Source of the DNA: Petunia secreta
Taxonomy: Eukaryota; Streptophyta; Magnoliopsida; Solanales; Solanaceae
Direction: 5' to 3'
Assembly (NCBI GenBank): GCA_029990175.1
Contig: JARKIP010000005.1
Location: forward strand, 55,665,001 to 55,729,000
DNA length: 64,000 nt
This document shows positions 55,354 through 64,000 of the stretch, piece by piece; the first letter of the stretch is position 1; each line of letters opens with the position of its first letter. The notes below the pieces were generated by a model. That model was given only the letters and a program-made list of their open reading frames with translations. It was not told the origin of the DNA and did not search any database. Both the position numbers and the translations under genes were made by a program.

Positions 55354-56284
55354 AGTCTGAAAACAAAAACAAAAACGAGAAAAGGTAAAGACCGAAATAT
55401 TCTTATAGTTTTGTTCATACTTAAACAGATGATCAATATTTCGTGCAAATGTTTCTTCGAATCAATGCAGAGATGCAATTTGTCATTTCTTGGGTTAAAA
55501 CCCTTTTGACGTTTGGACAAGGTGTCCTAATAGACTTTAACGTAACATGGAAGTTAGGTCTTTCTATGTTTGAATAATATGAAGAAAAATAAACATGCAT
55601 TGTCAATTGTTCTCAAAGTTCCCCCAAAACTTCATTGTATAACTTGAAGTCTATTACATGAAACTTAGAATAAAAAGATAAACATGACTAGACATTGGGT
55701 TCCTCCTCTAGCCTGGCTTTCTTTGCTTCTCTTACTATCTCTTGAAAATTTGATTGTGAGCAAAGTGAAAAATTATGAAGAGGTAGGAGTGTATATATAG
55801 AGTGAGATCAGTAGTGGAGATTGAGTGCAAAATGGATACTATTACCTCATTGAATGAATTTCAGACGTTAAAGGACTCTTGGGAGTCTCCCGGAAAAGGG
55901 CCGTTATGATTTGAGTTACCTGATTTGATTAGGAACTGGTTCATCTGATGGGACTCTTATACATACCGGATATGATTAGGATTCCTAGTGGCATTTATCC
56001 TAAATTCAAGTTACATATAGCCTCAAACTTCTAATATAAATGAATAACAAAGAGTACATACCTGAATTTATCACAAAAACAGTGTCCATCCCAATTTAAT
56101 CAATTTTGCTCAATCTGAAATTCTAAGAACATAAGGGTAACATCATTAAATTTTAGCAACTTTAAAAAGAAATCATGGCACAAGAGTATACAATTAAGTA
56201 TGAAACTGAACTGAATATTTTAAATTGACTTTGATAAAATTCATTTGAAGTACAATTTTCTAGCCAATTTTGAAGTGAAGCATT
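55354..56284 (-). other. Ogre 5' remainder and deletion junction with Copia B
   Basis: No Ogre LTR, primer-binding site or Copia B 3' LTR remainder is found here, though all should be. A minus-strand CACTCTATATATACAC (about 55790-55805) resembles a TATA box, and could belong to the lost LTR or to ORF1. Sequence from about 56040 rightward fits the 3' untranslated part of Copia B. The exact junction is uncertain. Confidence 0.5.
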
Positions 56285-57156
56285 AGTGGATTTAGGTGAA
56301 TTTATTCATCTCTAATTCCAACCTAGTCCTTTCAAAATAATCTCTTCCTAAAGCTTTTATAAAAATTTCAGCAATCTACTTCTCAGTAGGACAAAATACT
56401 ATAATGATCAAACCCTTTCCATAATTGTCTCTCAAGAAATGATGTCTTATATCAATATGTTTAGTTCTTTTGTGATGCACTGGATTTTTTTGTCATGTTT
56501 ATAGCACTAGTGTTGTCACAATAGATAGGAACAGTTCCTACATAAACACCAAAATCTTGTAATTGCTGTTTAATCCACAACAATTGTGAACAACATGAGG
56601 CAGCTGCCACATATTCAGCCTCAACAGTGGAAAGTGCCACTGAATTTTATTTCTCGGTTCCCCATGAAACCAAACACTCACCAAGAAAGTGTGTCATACC
56701 TGAGGTACTCTTTCTATCAACAAGGAAACCTGCATAGTCAGCATCAGTATATCCAACAAGATTAAAATTACCACCTTTTGGATACCAAAGCCCCAAGGAA
56801 CCTGTTCCTTTCAAGTATCTCAATATTCTTTTAACAGCTTTCAAATGAGATTCCTTAGGATCTAACTGAAAGCTAGCATACAAACCAACACTAAAAATAA
56901 TGTCACGCCTACTAGCAGTTAAATAAAGTAAGGAACCAATCATACCCCTATATAATTTTTGATCAACTGAAGTTCCATGTTCACCAAGATCCAAATTTGT
57001 GGCAATTGCAATAGGTGTATCAATTTCCTTAGCATTGTCCATATCAAGCCTTTTAAGTAATTTCATAACATATTTTTGTTGATGAATCATAGTTCTATTT
57101 GAGGTTTGTTTGATTTGTAAACCCAAAAAGAAATTGAGCTCACCCATCAAGCTCAT
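56285..57156 (-). pseudogene. RNase H of Copia element B
   Basis: The clean segment 57156-56647 has GELNFFLGLQIKQT, YRGMIGSLLYLTASRRDI, GYTDADYAGFLVDRKSTSG and VSWGTEK. After a TAA near 56645 the C-terminal half continues with the STVEAEYVAAA-type motif, DNTSAINMT-like sequence and HKRTKHIDI, to about 56285. Sequence is close to element A's RNase H, so both belong to one lineage. Confidence 0.87.
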
Positions 57157-57930
57157 ACAAACTCACTCCCCATCAAATTTTCGAATTCCTTACTTAGATT
57201 TTCACAAGTAGCACCAAAGATAATATCATCTACATAAATTTGAACAATTAAGAGATGCTTACCTTTTTCTTTCAAAAATAATGTGCTATTAATTTTACCT
57301 CTTTTATACCCATGCTAAAGCAAGAATTTTGATAGACGTTCATACCAAGCTCTTGGTGCCTGCTTGAGTCCATACAAGGCCTTGTCTAACTTGTACACAT
57401 GTTCAGGGAACTGTTCATTTTCAAAAACTGGAGGTTGCTTGACATAAACTTATTCCTTTAGGTAACCATTCAGAAATGCATTCTTCACATCCATTTGATG
57501 TAGAGTAAATTCCATGAATGTAGCAAAGGCTATAAGAAGTCTTATTGCTACCAATCTTGCAACTGGAGCAAAAGTCTCATCATTGTCAATGCCCTCCTCT
57601 TGACTATACCTCTGAACAATTAATCTAGCCTTATTTCTGGTTACCATACCATCCTCATCAAGTTTGTTCCTGAAAATTCATTTTGTTCCTATAATGGACC
57701 TTTTCCTTGGTTTGGGTTCCAGATGGAAAACTTGACTCCTCCTGCATAGCATTGATCCAATCTGCATCCTTAAGGGCTTCTTTCACATTTTTGGGTTCAG
57801 CAAGAGATAGGAAGACACTAAAGGCACACAAATTGTGATTTTTAACTGCTGATCTAGTTTGAATTCCAGCAGCCTTATATGAGATTATCTGATCCACAGG
57901 ATGTGAACCTTGATATTTGTAAGGCTTGAG
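57157..57930 (-). pseudogene. Reverse transcriptase of Copia element B
   Basis: AAGIQTRSAVKNHNLCAF and WINAMQEE (57897-57740) open the domain. RNKARLIVQRYSQEEGIDND and HQMDVKNAFLNGYLKE follow (57647-57450). Catalytic IYVDDIIFGAT is near 57240-57205. Several stops (for example near 57450 and 57317) interrupt. Confidence 0.87.
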
Positions 57931-58223
57931 TATCAGACCATTTTCAGAAGTCCCTTGCTGAGGAATCGTTCCTGAGGGAATAACACTGCCAGTTTATGAG
58001 GAGGATCCATCATTTGTTCCCCCTGTTTCTATGCTACTCTTCTCAGTTCTGTCCTGAGGAACAGTTCCTTGCATTTAACTTCTCATTGTATCCTCATCCA
58101 ATGTCTGCATTTATGGATCAATTTCACCATGTTTCAGCATTCCAATCTCTTCATCTTCCTGTACCTGTTCTTGAGTTAAACTGTCAGTTTCATCAAATTT
58201 AACATGCATACTTTCTTCATTTT

Positions 58224-59213
58224 TCAATGTTTTCTTGTTAAAAACTCTATAAAATTTACTATTTGAAGAATAACCAACAAAGGTTCCCTCATCACTTCTA
58301 GAATAAAATTTTCCTTAGGCATCCTTTCCATTGTTATGTATGAAACACTTGCAACCAAAAGCCCTAAGATGAGAAATATTTCGTTTTCTTCCTTTAAGCA
58401 ACACATATGGTGTCTTTCTATTAGTGGCCTTGTCATACAGTGCTAATGGCCTCAGCCCAAAAGCTTTGTGGAAGATTACCAGATATTAGCATAGTCCTAG
58501 CCATTTCCTCTAGGGTCCTATTTTTTCTTTCAACCACGTCATTTTGTTGTGGAGTTCTAGGTGAGGAGAAATTGTGATTAATGCCATTTTCATTACAAAA
58601 ATTTAAAAACATATGATTTTCAAATTCAGTTCCATGATCTGATCTAATGGCAACAATGTGACTATCTAGAGTTCTTTGAGCTTTCTTAACAAAAATTGAA
58701 AATGCATTAAAAGCTTCTTCCTTAGATGCAAGAAATATAGTCCATGTAAATGGAGTAATCATCAACTAATACCATAACATACTTCTTACCTCCACGGCTC
58801 ATTGTTCTCTTTGGTCCACACAGATCCATATGGACCAGTTCCAAAGGTTTGGTAGTACTTACCTGTTTCTTTGGTTTAAAGGAGGATTTTACCTGCTTCC
58901 CCCTAGCACAAGCTTCACATATCTTTTCATCCTTGAATTTGATGTTAGGAAGACCTATCACCAAATCCTTGGTAACAAGCTTGTTCAATTGTGAGAGACT
59001 GGCATGGCCAAGTCTTTTGTGCCATAGGAGGGGATCATTTTGCATTACACTTAGACAACTCATGCTTCCATCAGATAGTGTCAACAGATCTACCTTGTAG
59101 ATATTTCCATGTCTATTTCCCTGCAAAATAATCTCTCCAGAAGTTTGGTTAGTCACAGTGCACCCAGTAGATGAGAAATTAACATTATTAGCTTTGTCAC
59201 ACAATTGACATAT
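58224..59213 (-). pseudogene. Integrase of Copia element B
   Basis: The zinc-binding part has LLWHKRLGHASLSQLNKLV and CEACARGKQ (about 59030-58915). The core has the first Asp in VHMDLCGP (near 58830), the second in RSDHGTEF (near 58640) and the Glu in VVERKNRTLEEMARTML (near 58530). A frameshift falls around 58722-58765. A short C-terminal piece (58436-58224) carries GCKCFIHNN-like sequence. The acidic linker to RT (57930-58224) has no recognisable motif. Confidence 0.87.
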
Positions 59214-59440
59214 ACTCAATAAGCAATGCTTCAACCCATCAACTAGAAACACATTGTCTATACTATGTGAATCAGACCTACCTACCTTTCCAATGCCAAT
59301 AATTTCCCCTTTCTTATCATTATCGAAGGAAATACTTCCTCCTTAAAAGGCTGAGAGTGAAAGTAACAGTTCCTTATGTCCTGTCATATGGCTTGAGAAA
59401 CCACTGTCCATGTACCATTTGTGGTTCCTCTCCTTCACTC
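59214..59440 (-). pseudogene. Protease of Copia element B
   Basis: WYMDSGFSSHMTGHKEL (about 59424-59374) retains the catalytic D-S-G that element A has lost. It is followed by EIIGIGKVGRSDS and NVFLVDGLKHCLLS. A stop lies near 59346. Confidence 0.75.
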
Positions 59441-59613
59441 TAGCCTGCAAAAGAAAACTAGGGGTTAATTTTAAGAACCCAAACTAGTTTGGGTTTCATT
59501 CCTTGAGAAAAAGGATGAATCAGATCTCTTTTAGCCCAGAATGGTAATGGTTTCTTTGTGTGAACAGTTTTCTTTGTCACAGAGTTTTGAACTGGTTTAT
59601 AGGACCTGTTCCT

Positions 59614-61300
59614 CTATGAAGCCATTTCCAGAGATTGGCAATTTCTTTTCAAGTGACCAGTGTTCCCACAATGAGTGCAAAACCAATTTTCAGGATGTGT
59701 TAGATACTTACTCTTTGGATCCCATTTAGGTGATGACTGTGATTTCATGAATCCAATACCCTTCCTATTGTTACTATGATTTTTCGGTAACCATTGTAGT
59801 GCTTCAGAGGACTTATTCCATTTTACAGTTTTTCCTAACTCCATTTTTGTTTTGGCTAAGTCCTCTTCCAAAGATTTTCATCTTTCTTGCATAATTCAAC
59901 AACTGTGACTTTCAATTTCTCTTCAGCAATGATTTGATGAGAATTAGCAATGCCCTTACCATTTTCAACTCTTTTAACTTTTAATTTCTCATTTTCTAGT
60001 TCTTGGACAGTTGATTCAAGTGTGAGGACCTGTTCCTCTCGCATGCTAATTTTCCTTTTGCAAGTGTCATTTTTAATTACTGCCTTTTTTTATTCTGTTC
60101 CTAAACTTTCAATTTCATCATGCAGTTGATTTTTTCCATCCCTTAGAGATTTAAACTCATTTAGTACAGTATGAAATAGCTTAACTAATTTCTCTCTAGA
60201 CATGTTTTTCAGATCTTGTTTAAGTTTACAAACAAATACCTCAACATCTTCCTCATTATCTGAATCTTCAAGAGCCATTAGAGCAAGATCATCATCAGAT
60301 TGTTCATCCTCACTATCTTGCCAACCAACAACCATTGCTTTGGGATTTCCACTTTTTTCCGGACCTGTTCCCTAGCCTTTCTTCTTTCCTCAACATATCT
60401 CTTTCTCCATTCTCCTTCAATAACTGGATATTTGCTGATGTAGTGCTCCATGCTTCCACACTTGAAGCATTCTTCAGCCCGTTTCATGTTAGAAGGCCTA
60501 CCCTGTCTACTAGCCCTTTTTTTCTTTTTCAAATATCTTTGAACACTTTTAGCTATAAGGACCAGTTCTTTGTCATCAACATGCTTATCAGCAGCAGTTA
60601 AAGCTAGGTTAGGTTCAGTTTTAACTGGTTCACCTATGTTCTTAACCTTTTTCCTCAGTTCATAAGTTTTCAAATTACCTATAAGCTTATCTAAGGATAA
60701 GGTGGTAAGATCCTTGCTTTCTATGATAGCACAAGCCTTAATCTCCCAAGAGTCTGAAAGAACCCTAGTTAGGATTTTTTCAACTCTACCTTCAATAGTT
60801 AAAACCATTCCCAAAGAAATAAGTTTAGATGAAATAGCATTAAACCTAGTGTACATTTCAGAAATTGATTCTCCTTCTTTCATTTTAGAACTTTCATATT
60901 CAACAAAAAGAAGTGTACCTCTAGATCTTTTGACATGACTTGTTCCTTCATGAGCAACCTGTAGAGCATCCCAAATTTTCTTTGCAGTGATATACCCTCT
61001 AATTCTAGTGCACTCATCAGGACTGAGTCCACAGGCAAGCCACTTCCTTGCTTTGGCATTCTTTTCCCACTGCCTTAAGTCTTCAGCATTACATTCCCTT
61101 CTAGTTTTGGGAACATCATTTCCCTCAGCATCTTTCTTCATTGGAATCATACGACGTTTAGTAACTATGTCCCACAACTCATAGTCCTCGGCTTGAAGAT
61201 GATCTCTTATCCTTTCCTTCCACCATAAGTAGTATTTTCCATTGAACAAAGGTGCCCTAACAGTTGACTGACCCTCACCATTCTCTTGTGATGTACTCAT
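59614..61300 (-). pseudogene. Gag of Copia element B with coiled coil and second zinc knuckle
   Basis: The likely ATG (61300) begins MSTSQENGEG. The capsid-like domain has LFNGKYYLWWKERIRDHLQAEDYELW and AKKIWDALQVAHEGTS. The first knuckle is CFKCGSMEHYISKY (near 60460-60415), where Tyr replaces the final Cys of CX2CX4HX4C. An acidic segment (60335-60200), a coiled coil (60044-59860) and WNKSSEALQW follow. The second knuckle, CTHCGNTGHLKRNC (59670-59630), is complete. Frame changes occur near 60300 and 59870, with a stop near 60090. Confidence 0.85.
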
Positions 61301-61336
61301 TCTAATCCTAGGTGTTAGCCTTTTCATGGATAACAT

Positions 61337-61348
61337 GCTTTGATACAA
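61337..61348 (-). promoter_or_regulatory. Primer-binding site of Copia B, mutated
   Basis: The minus strand reads TTGTATCAAAGC, two changes from the canonical TGGTATCAGAGC, two bases inside the 5' LTR. Confidence 0.75.
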
Positions 61349-61350
61349 AT

Positions 61351-62159
61351 TGTTATTTCCCAAGACACACCACTTACTTTTTTAAGGATCAGTTTGTTCA
61401 ATTTGTTCCTTTACTGTATTATATGCAGAATTAAAACTATAAGTAAATGAACACCTGATGTTCGCGTGGAAAAACTCCTTTAACTAGGGATCAAAAAACC
61501 ACGACCTACTTTTCCAAGTAGAATTTCAACTTCACTATGTAAAAGACTCACTTAGTTACAACACTACCTTCTTACAAACCTAGGACTAACTCTAATCCTC
61601 TAGTGACCCCTTTCACGATCAGTGAAGTTTCTTCAAGTCCACGACTTAAATTAAATGATACAATTCGATAGTACCTACTATAGTTGAACTAAGAGTGAAC
61701 TTTGATAAGACTCAATCTAAGGAACAGGTTCTTTATTTAGCTTCATGTAGCTTAATGATTACACAAATAAGACAAAGACTCTTTCAATGTTATGGCTCGA
61801 TTCTCTCTGTATTTGTGCACTCTTCAACAGCTGAAATACTTCTGCTTTTATAGCTTCCAAAACACAAGAAGTCTTGAACAATTAGAACTCTAAAGCTTTC
61901 ACGAGTTTGAGTCCTAATTGAACTTTTTCCTTGGTTACCCAAAATCCTTAGCTCTTATCCACTCTTATGCAATCTTTTCATATCTCATGTAGTCCTGCAT
62001 AATTATCAAGATAAATATTAGATTTAGGATAATAATTAATATTCTCGCTTAAATGATTTTGTATGAATTTATTTATTCAGTTGCAGTGATTCAAAGAAAC
62101 ATGTCCTTGAATCTGTTCCTTAGTCATCAGTCAAAACTTCAAGCTTAACCAAGCTAACA
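61351..62159 (-). repeat. 5' LTR of Copia element B
   Basis: 809 bases with TGTTA at one end and TAACA at the other. The outer flank is AGTCC, matching the left flank of the 28130 LTR. It is complete, and shows that the left copy lost its last 163 bases. Confidence 0.92.
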
Positions 62160-62164
62160 AGTCC

Positions 62165-62845
62165 TTATATAGGAGTACTAAACTTTGGTGGTCTTTTTTC
62201 TTTTTAACTCTTAGCGGAAGGTAGAAGAGGAGGATACAATTTATGTGCACAATTACTATTTGGAGAGGGTATGAGGTAGGTCTTTGATCACGTTATTCAC
62301 ATATATTTTCTAGTAGATATTTTGAATTGTATATTATTATGACCAGTAGTGTATATACTTCGTATGTAGTCTTCAGTATACACTTTGTTTTCAAAAACTT
62401 GAAAAAATATGTATAAATATATAGTGTTTTACTTTAAAAAAACTTATACAATATAAAATAGTTCTTAATTTATTGTCGTTAAAAAGTTTTGTCTCTCGTA
62501 CTTCGAACTGTGTTATATAAATTAGGATGGAGGGAAAATATTTAATTTTCTTTACTTTGCTTGAGAAGTCTTACGAAGCTGACTAATTTTGATGTCTATG
62601 TCTTAAAGTACTGTTTTAGATATCTACAGTGAAGAAAGAAGTGCCGATGCAGAAAAAATAGTTTGATGGTATTAATGGCTGAAAATGGACCGTATACAAT
62701 TTTATACAATGTGGTCCTACTGTTCTAAGGCAATTAAATCGGTATATGAATATTTAGGAAGCGTCCACATGCATATCATATTCGAGGAAAAAATACTCAA
62801 CAAATGTTTTGCAGGTAAGACCCCTTACAACCCCTTGTGCCAAAG
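62165..62845. other. Flanking DNA between Copia B and the LINE, probably PIF-like intron
   Basis: AT-rich, with no credible ORF. No bHLH exon was found, so later exons lie beyond the window or are lost. AAATTAGGATGGAGGGA at 62521-62537 resembles the end of a Stowaway MITE without a visible partner. Confidence 0.5.
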
Positions 62846-64000
62846 TTTTTTTTAAAAAAATTAAAACACGACTTGCATTAATTAAATAGTTACGGGGGAT
62901 TACATAGCGAGTTCGTACGGCTATTAAGATGTTCCGTACCCTGAATATTACACATACTAGTACTAGGGATAGAAACGGCATATAGCCCGTTTAAGTTTCC
63001 TAAAGATGATAACTTAATACAGATATTATCTGACACCTTCGTAGCAAAAGACATGCCAGCTTTGTCTTCCATTACTGCTTTTTTAACAAAATCAGGAGGT
63101 ACCACAAAATGATATATTGAACTTCTTTTGGACAATCCAGGGGCTCCCTTGGCTAGGAGATGCGCCACTCTATTCACTTGGCGGAAGTTATGCCTCATTG
63201 TTGGCATTCCCAACTTGGTCATCATTAACTTGCAATCAGTGACAATAGAAAAATAAGTGGCAGTAGGTTTTTCCAAAAGGTGAATAGTATCTGTGGAGTC
63301 GGTTTCTATTTCCAAAGGGAGATAGGCTTGTTGAACTGCTAGTGATAGCCCATAATGAAGGGCCATTAGTTCAACGTGTGTAGGGTTTAAGCCATTTATG
63401 ACTTTGTGGAAGCCTAGGATCCAATTGCCCCTACAATCTCTAAAGACTCCCCCAATGCTAGCCTTGTGAGTTTGATTATTATAGGCTCCATCTATATTAA
63501 GTTTAATGAATTGGTGCTTAGGCGGGTGCCACGATACCTTTATGTATTTTGAATTATTTAATCTAGGTTCTTTTGAGGTAAGAAGTTTAAACTCAACAGT
63601 CCTAGCATGAACTTGGTCGTAAGACATACTCTGGGAAAGATTATGAACATTATTCTGATTCCGATTAAGCCACAGATTCCAAGTTGTGAAAGAGAGGAGT
63701 TCAAGCCAATTATAGTGATTGTAAGACATACTAGGAGTGAGGTCCTTCAACACCGTTAGCCAGTTATCAGTAGCAACTAACTGGATAGAAAAATTACAGG
63801 TAGACCAGAATTTTTTTGCTAGGACACAGCCTACAAAAATATGATAGTCAGTTTCATACTCACTCTTACAAATTGGGCACATAGGGTCAATATTAATGCC
63901 AATTTTGCCAAGATAGAAGCGAGTAGGTAATCTATGATGGTTGCATTGCCACAAAAAGAATCTTATTTTATTAATATCAATTTTCCAAATCCAGTCAAAG
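62846..64000 (-). mobile_element. LINE (L1-type) retrotransposon, 3' end
   Basis: On the minus strand an ORF with an RT-associated zinc finger and RNase H is followed by a short 3' UTR and a terminal run of eight A (62853-62846). Absence of LTRs plus a 3' A-tail indicates a LINE. The rest, including endonuclease and reverse transcriptase, would lie beyond position 64000. The element may sit inside the PIF-like intron. Confidence 0.8.
62890..64000 (-). CDS. LINE ORF2 C-terminus: zf-RVT and RNase H domains, partial
   Basis: The frame is open from the window edge (FDWIWKIDINKIRFFLWQ) to a TAA near 62890, about 370 codons. CPICKSEYETDYHIFVGC (near 63890-63835) is the zinc-binding motif that follows reverse transcriptase in plant LINEs (zf-RVT). 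From about 63500 an RNase H fold appears: KLNIDGAYN (first Asp), THVELMALHYGL (Glu), EIETDSTDTIH (Asp) and VNRVAHLLAKGA. A C-terminal RNase H is known in plant L1 elements. No stop interrupts it, so the copy may be fairly young. A free-standing RNase H-like host gene is the alternative, but the zinc finger and A-tail argue for a LINE. Confidence 0.82.
   Translation of the reverse strand, partial: FDWIWKIDINKIRFFLWQCNHHRLPTRFYLGKIGINIDPMCPICKSEYETDYHIFVGCVLAKKFWSTCNFSIQLVATDNWLTVLKDLTPSMSYNHYNWLELLSFTTWNLWLNRNQNNVHNLSQSMSYDQVHARTVEFKLLTSKEPRLNNSKYIKVSWHPPKHQFIKLNIDGAYNNQTHKASIGGVFRDCRGNWILGFHKVINGLNPTHVELMALHYGLSLAVQQAYLPLEIETDSTDTIHLLEKPTATYFSIVTDCKLMMTKLGMPTMRHNFRQVNRVAHLLAKGAPGLSKRSSIYHFVVPPDFVKKAVMEDKAGMSFATKVSDNICIKLSSLGNLNGLYAVSIPSTSMCNIQGTEHLNSRTNSLCNPP

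Larger units (their letters stand above)
28776..56040 (-). mobile_element. Ogre-like Ty3/Gypsy (Tat lineage) element, 5' LTR lost, interrupted by Athila
   Basis: On the minus strand the order is ORF1 (55353-53718), gag (53360-51831), protease (51721-50627), a G-patch linker, [Athila], linker, RT/RNase H (37731-35599), integrase (35580-34320), a tandem-repeat region, polypurine tract and 3' LTR (32573-28776). An ORF upstream of gag, a long LTR and a repeat-rich 3' region characterise Ogre and its relatives. No 5' LTR or primer-binding site is visible before Copia B coding sequence begins at about 56285, so the right border (about 56040) is approximate and marks a deletion junction. Without Athila it is about 15 kb. 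Confidence 0.8.
28130..62159 (-). mobile_element. Copia element B (Sirevirus-like), hosting Ogre-like and Athila insertions
   Basis: Both outer flanks carry AGTCC (28125-28129 and 62160-62164). The termini on either side are TGTTA...TAACA. Gag, protease, integrase, RT and RNase H lie on the minus strand between 61300 and 56285. The 3' LTR starts at 28130 but is interrupted at 28776 by an Ogre-type LTR. The missing remainder of the 3' LTR and the sequence after RNase H are not found at the other side, so a deletion also occurred. The element without insertions would be roughly 6.5-7.5 kb plus what was deleted. LTR divergence is about 6 percent (about 41 of 640 compared). Confidence 0.85.

Noticed and set aside
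62521..62537. GGATGGAGGGA resembling a Stowaway end
   Set aside because: No opposite terminus was found within a plausible distance.

Overview
This is eukaryotic nuclear DNA from a flowering plant, most likely a eudicot and plausibly Solanaceae. That placement rests on plant-specific retrotransposon lineages, GT-AG introns, and short hAT-type MITEs with CAGAGGCGGA ends of the kind common in Solanaceae. Almost the whole window is a nested transposon cluster built into and around one broken plant gene, a phytochrome-interacting bHLH factor (PIF7/PIF8-like). I found no rRNA, tRNA, CRISPR or prokaryotic operon. Element boundaries, target-site duplications (TSDs) and divergences were read by eye.

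Layout, left to right. 1-2913: a hAT DNA transposon (minus strand) whose transposase frame is open for at least 721 codons; its left end lies outside the window. 2924-11308: degenerate Ty3/Gypsy Tat-lineage material (minus) arranged LTR-internal-LTR-internal-LTR fragment. The left unit has gag and protease, no polymerase, and an antisense extra ORF. The right unit keeps only RNase H end plus integrase. 11309-15004: the 3' part of a decayed Tekay/Del-type chromovirus with its 3' LTR. 15261-15446: a hAT-type MITE with a perfect 8-bp TSD.

16192-27757: the PIF-like gene, split by a 10.7-kb Sirevirus-like Copia element (16504-27182, element A). Element A carries an extra ORF downstream of pol (env-like position), and that ORF is itself split by a 720-bp hAT MITE (23504-24223).

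28130-62159: a second Copia element (B, minus) flanked by a perfect AGTCC TSD. Its 3' LTR is interrupted at 28776 by an Ogre-like Tat element (minus, 28776 to about 56040). The Ogre-like element is in turn interrupted, between protease and reverse transcriptase, by an Athila element (plus, 38264-50178) with a perfect CATCC TSD and two 1347-bp LTRs that differ at only about 15 positions. LTR divergence follows the nesting: Athila about 1%, Copia B about 6%, Copia A about 9%. 62846-64000 is the 3' end of a LINE with an RNase H domain (minus).

Only the hAT transposase frame and the visible part of the LINE frame look uninterrupted. The LTR-element genes carry frameshifts and stops, many of them TAG. 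I saw nothing that amounts to a new biological system. The most informative items are the intact hAT, the polymerase-less Tat unit with an antisense ORF, the Ogre 3' tandem repeat, and the dated multi-level nesting inside a broken light-signalling gene.
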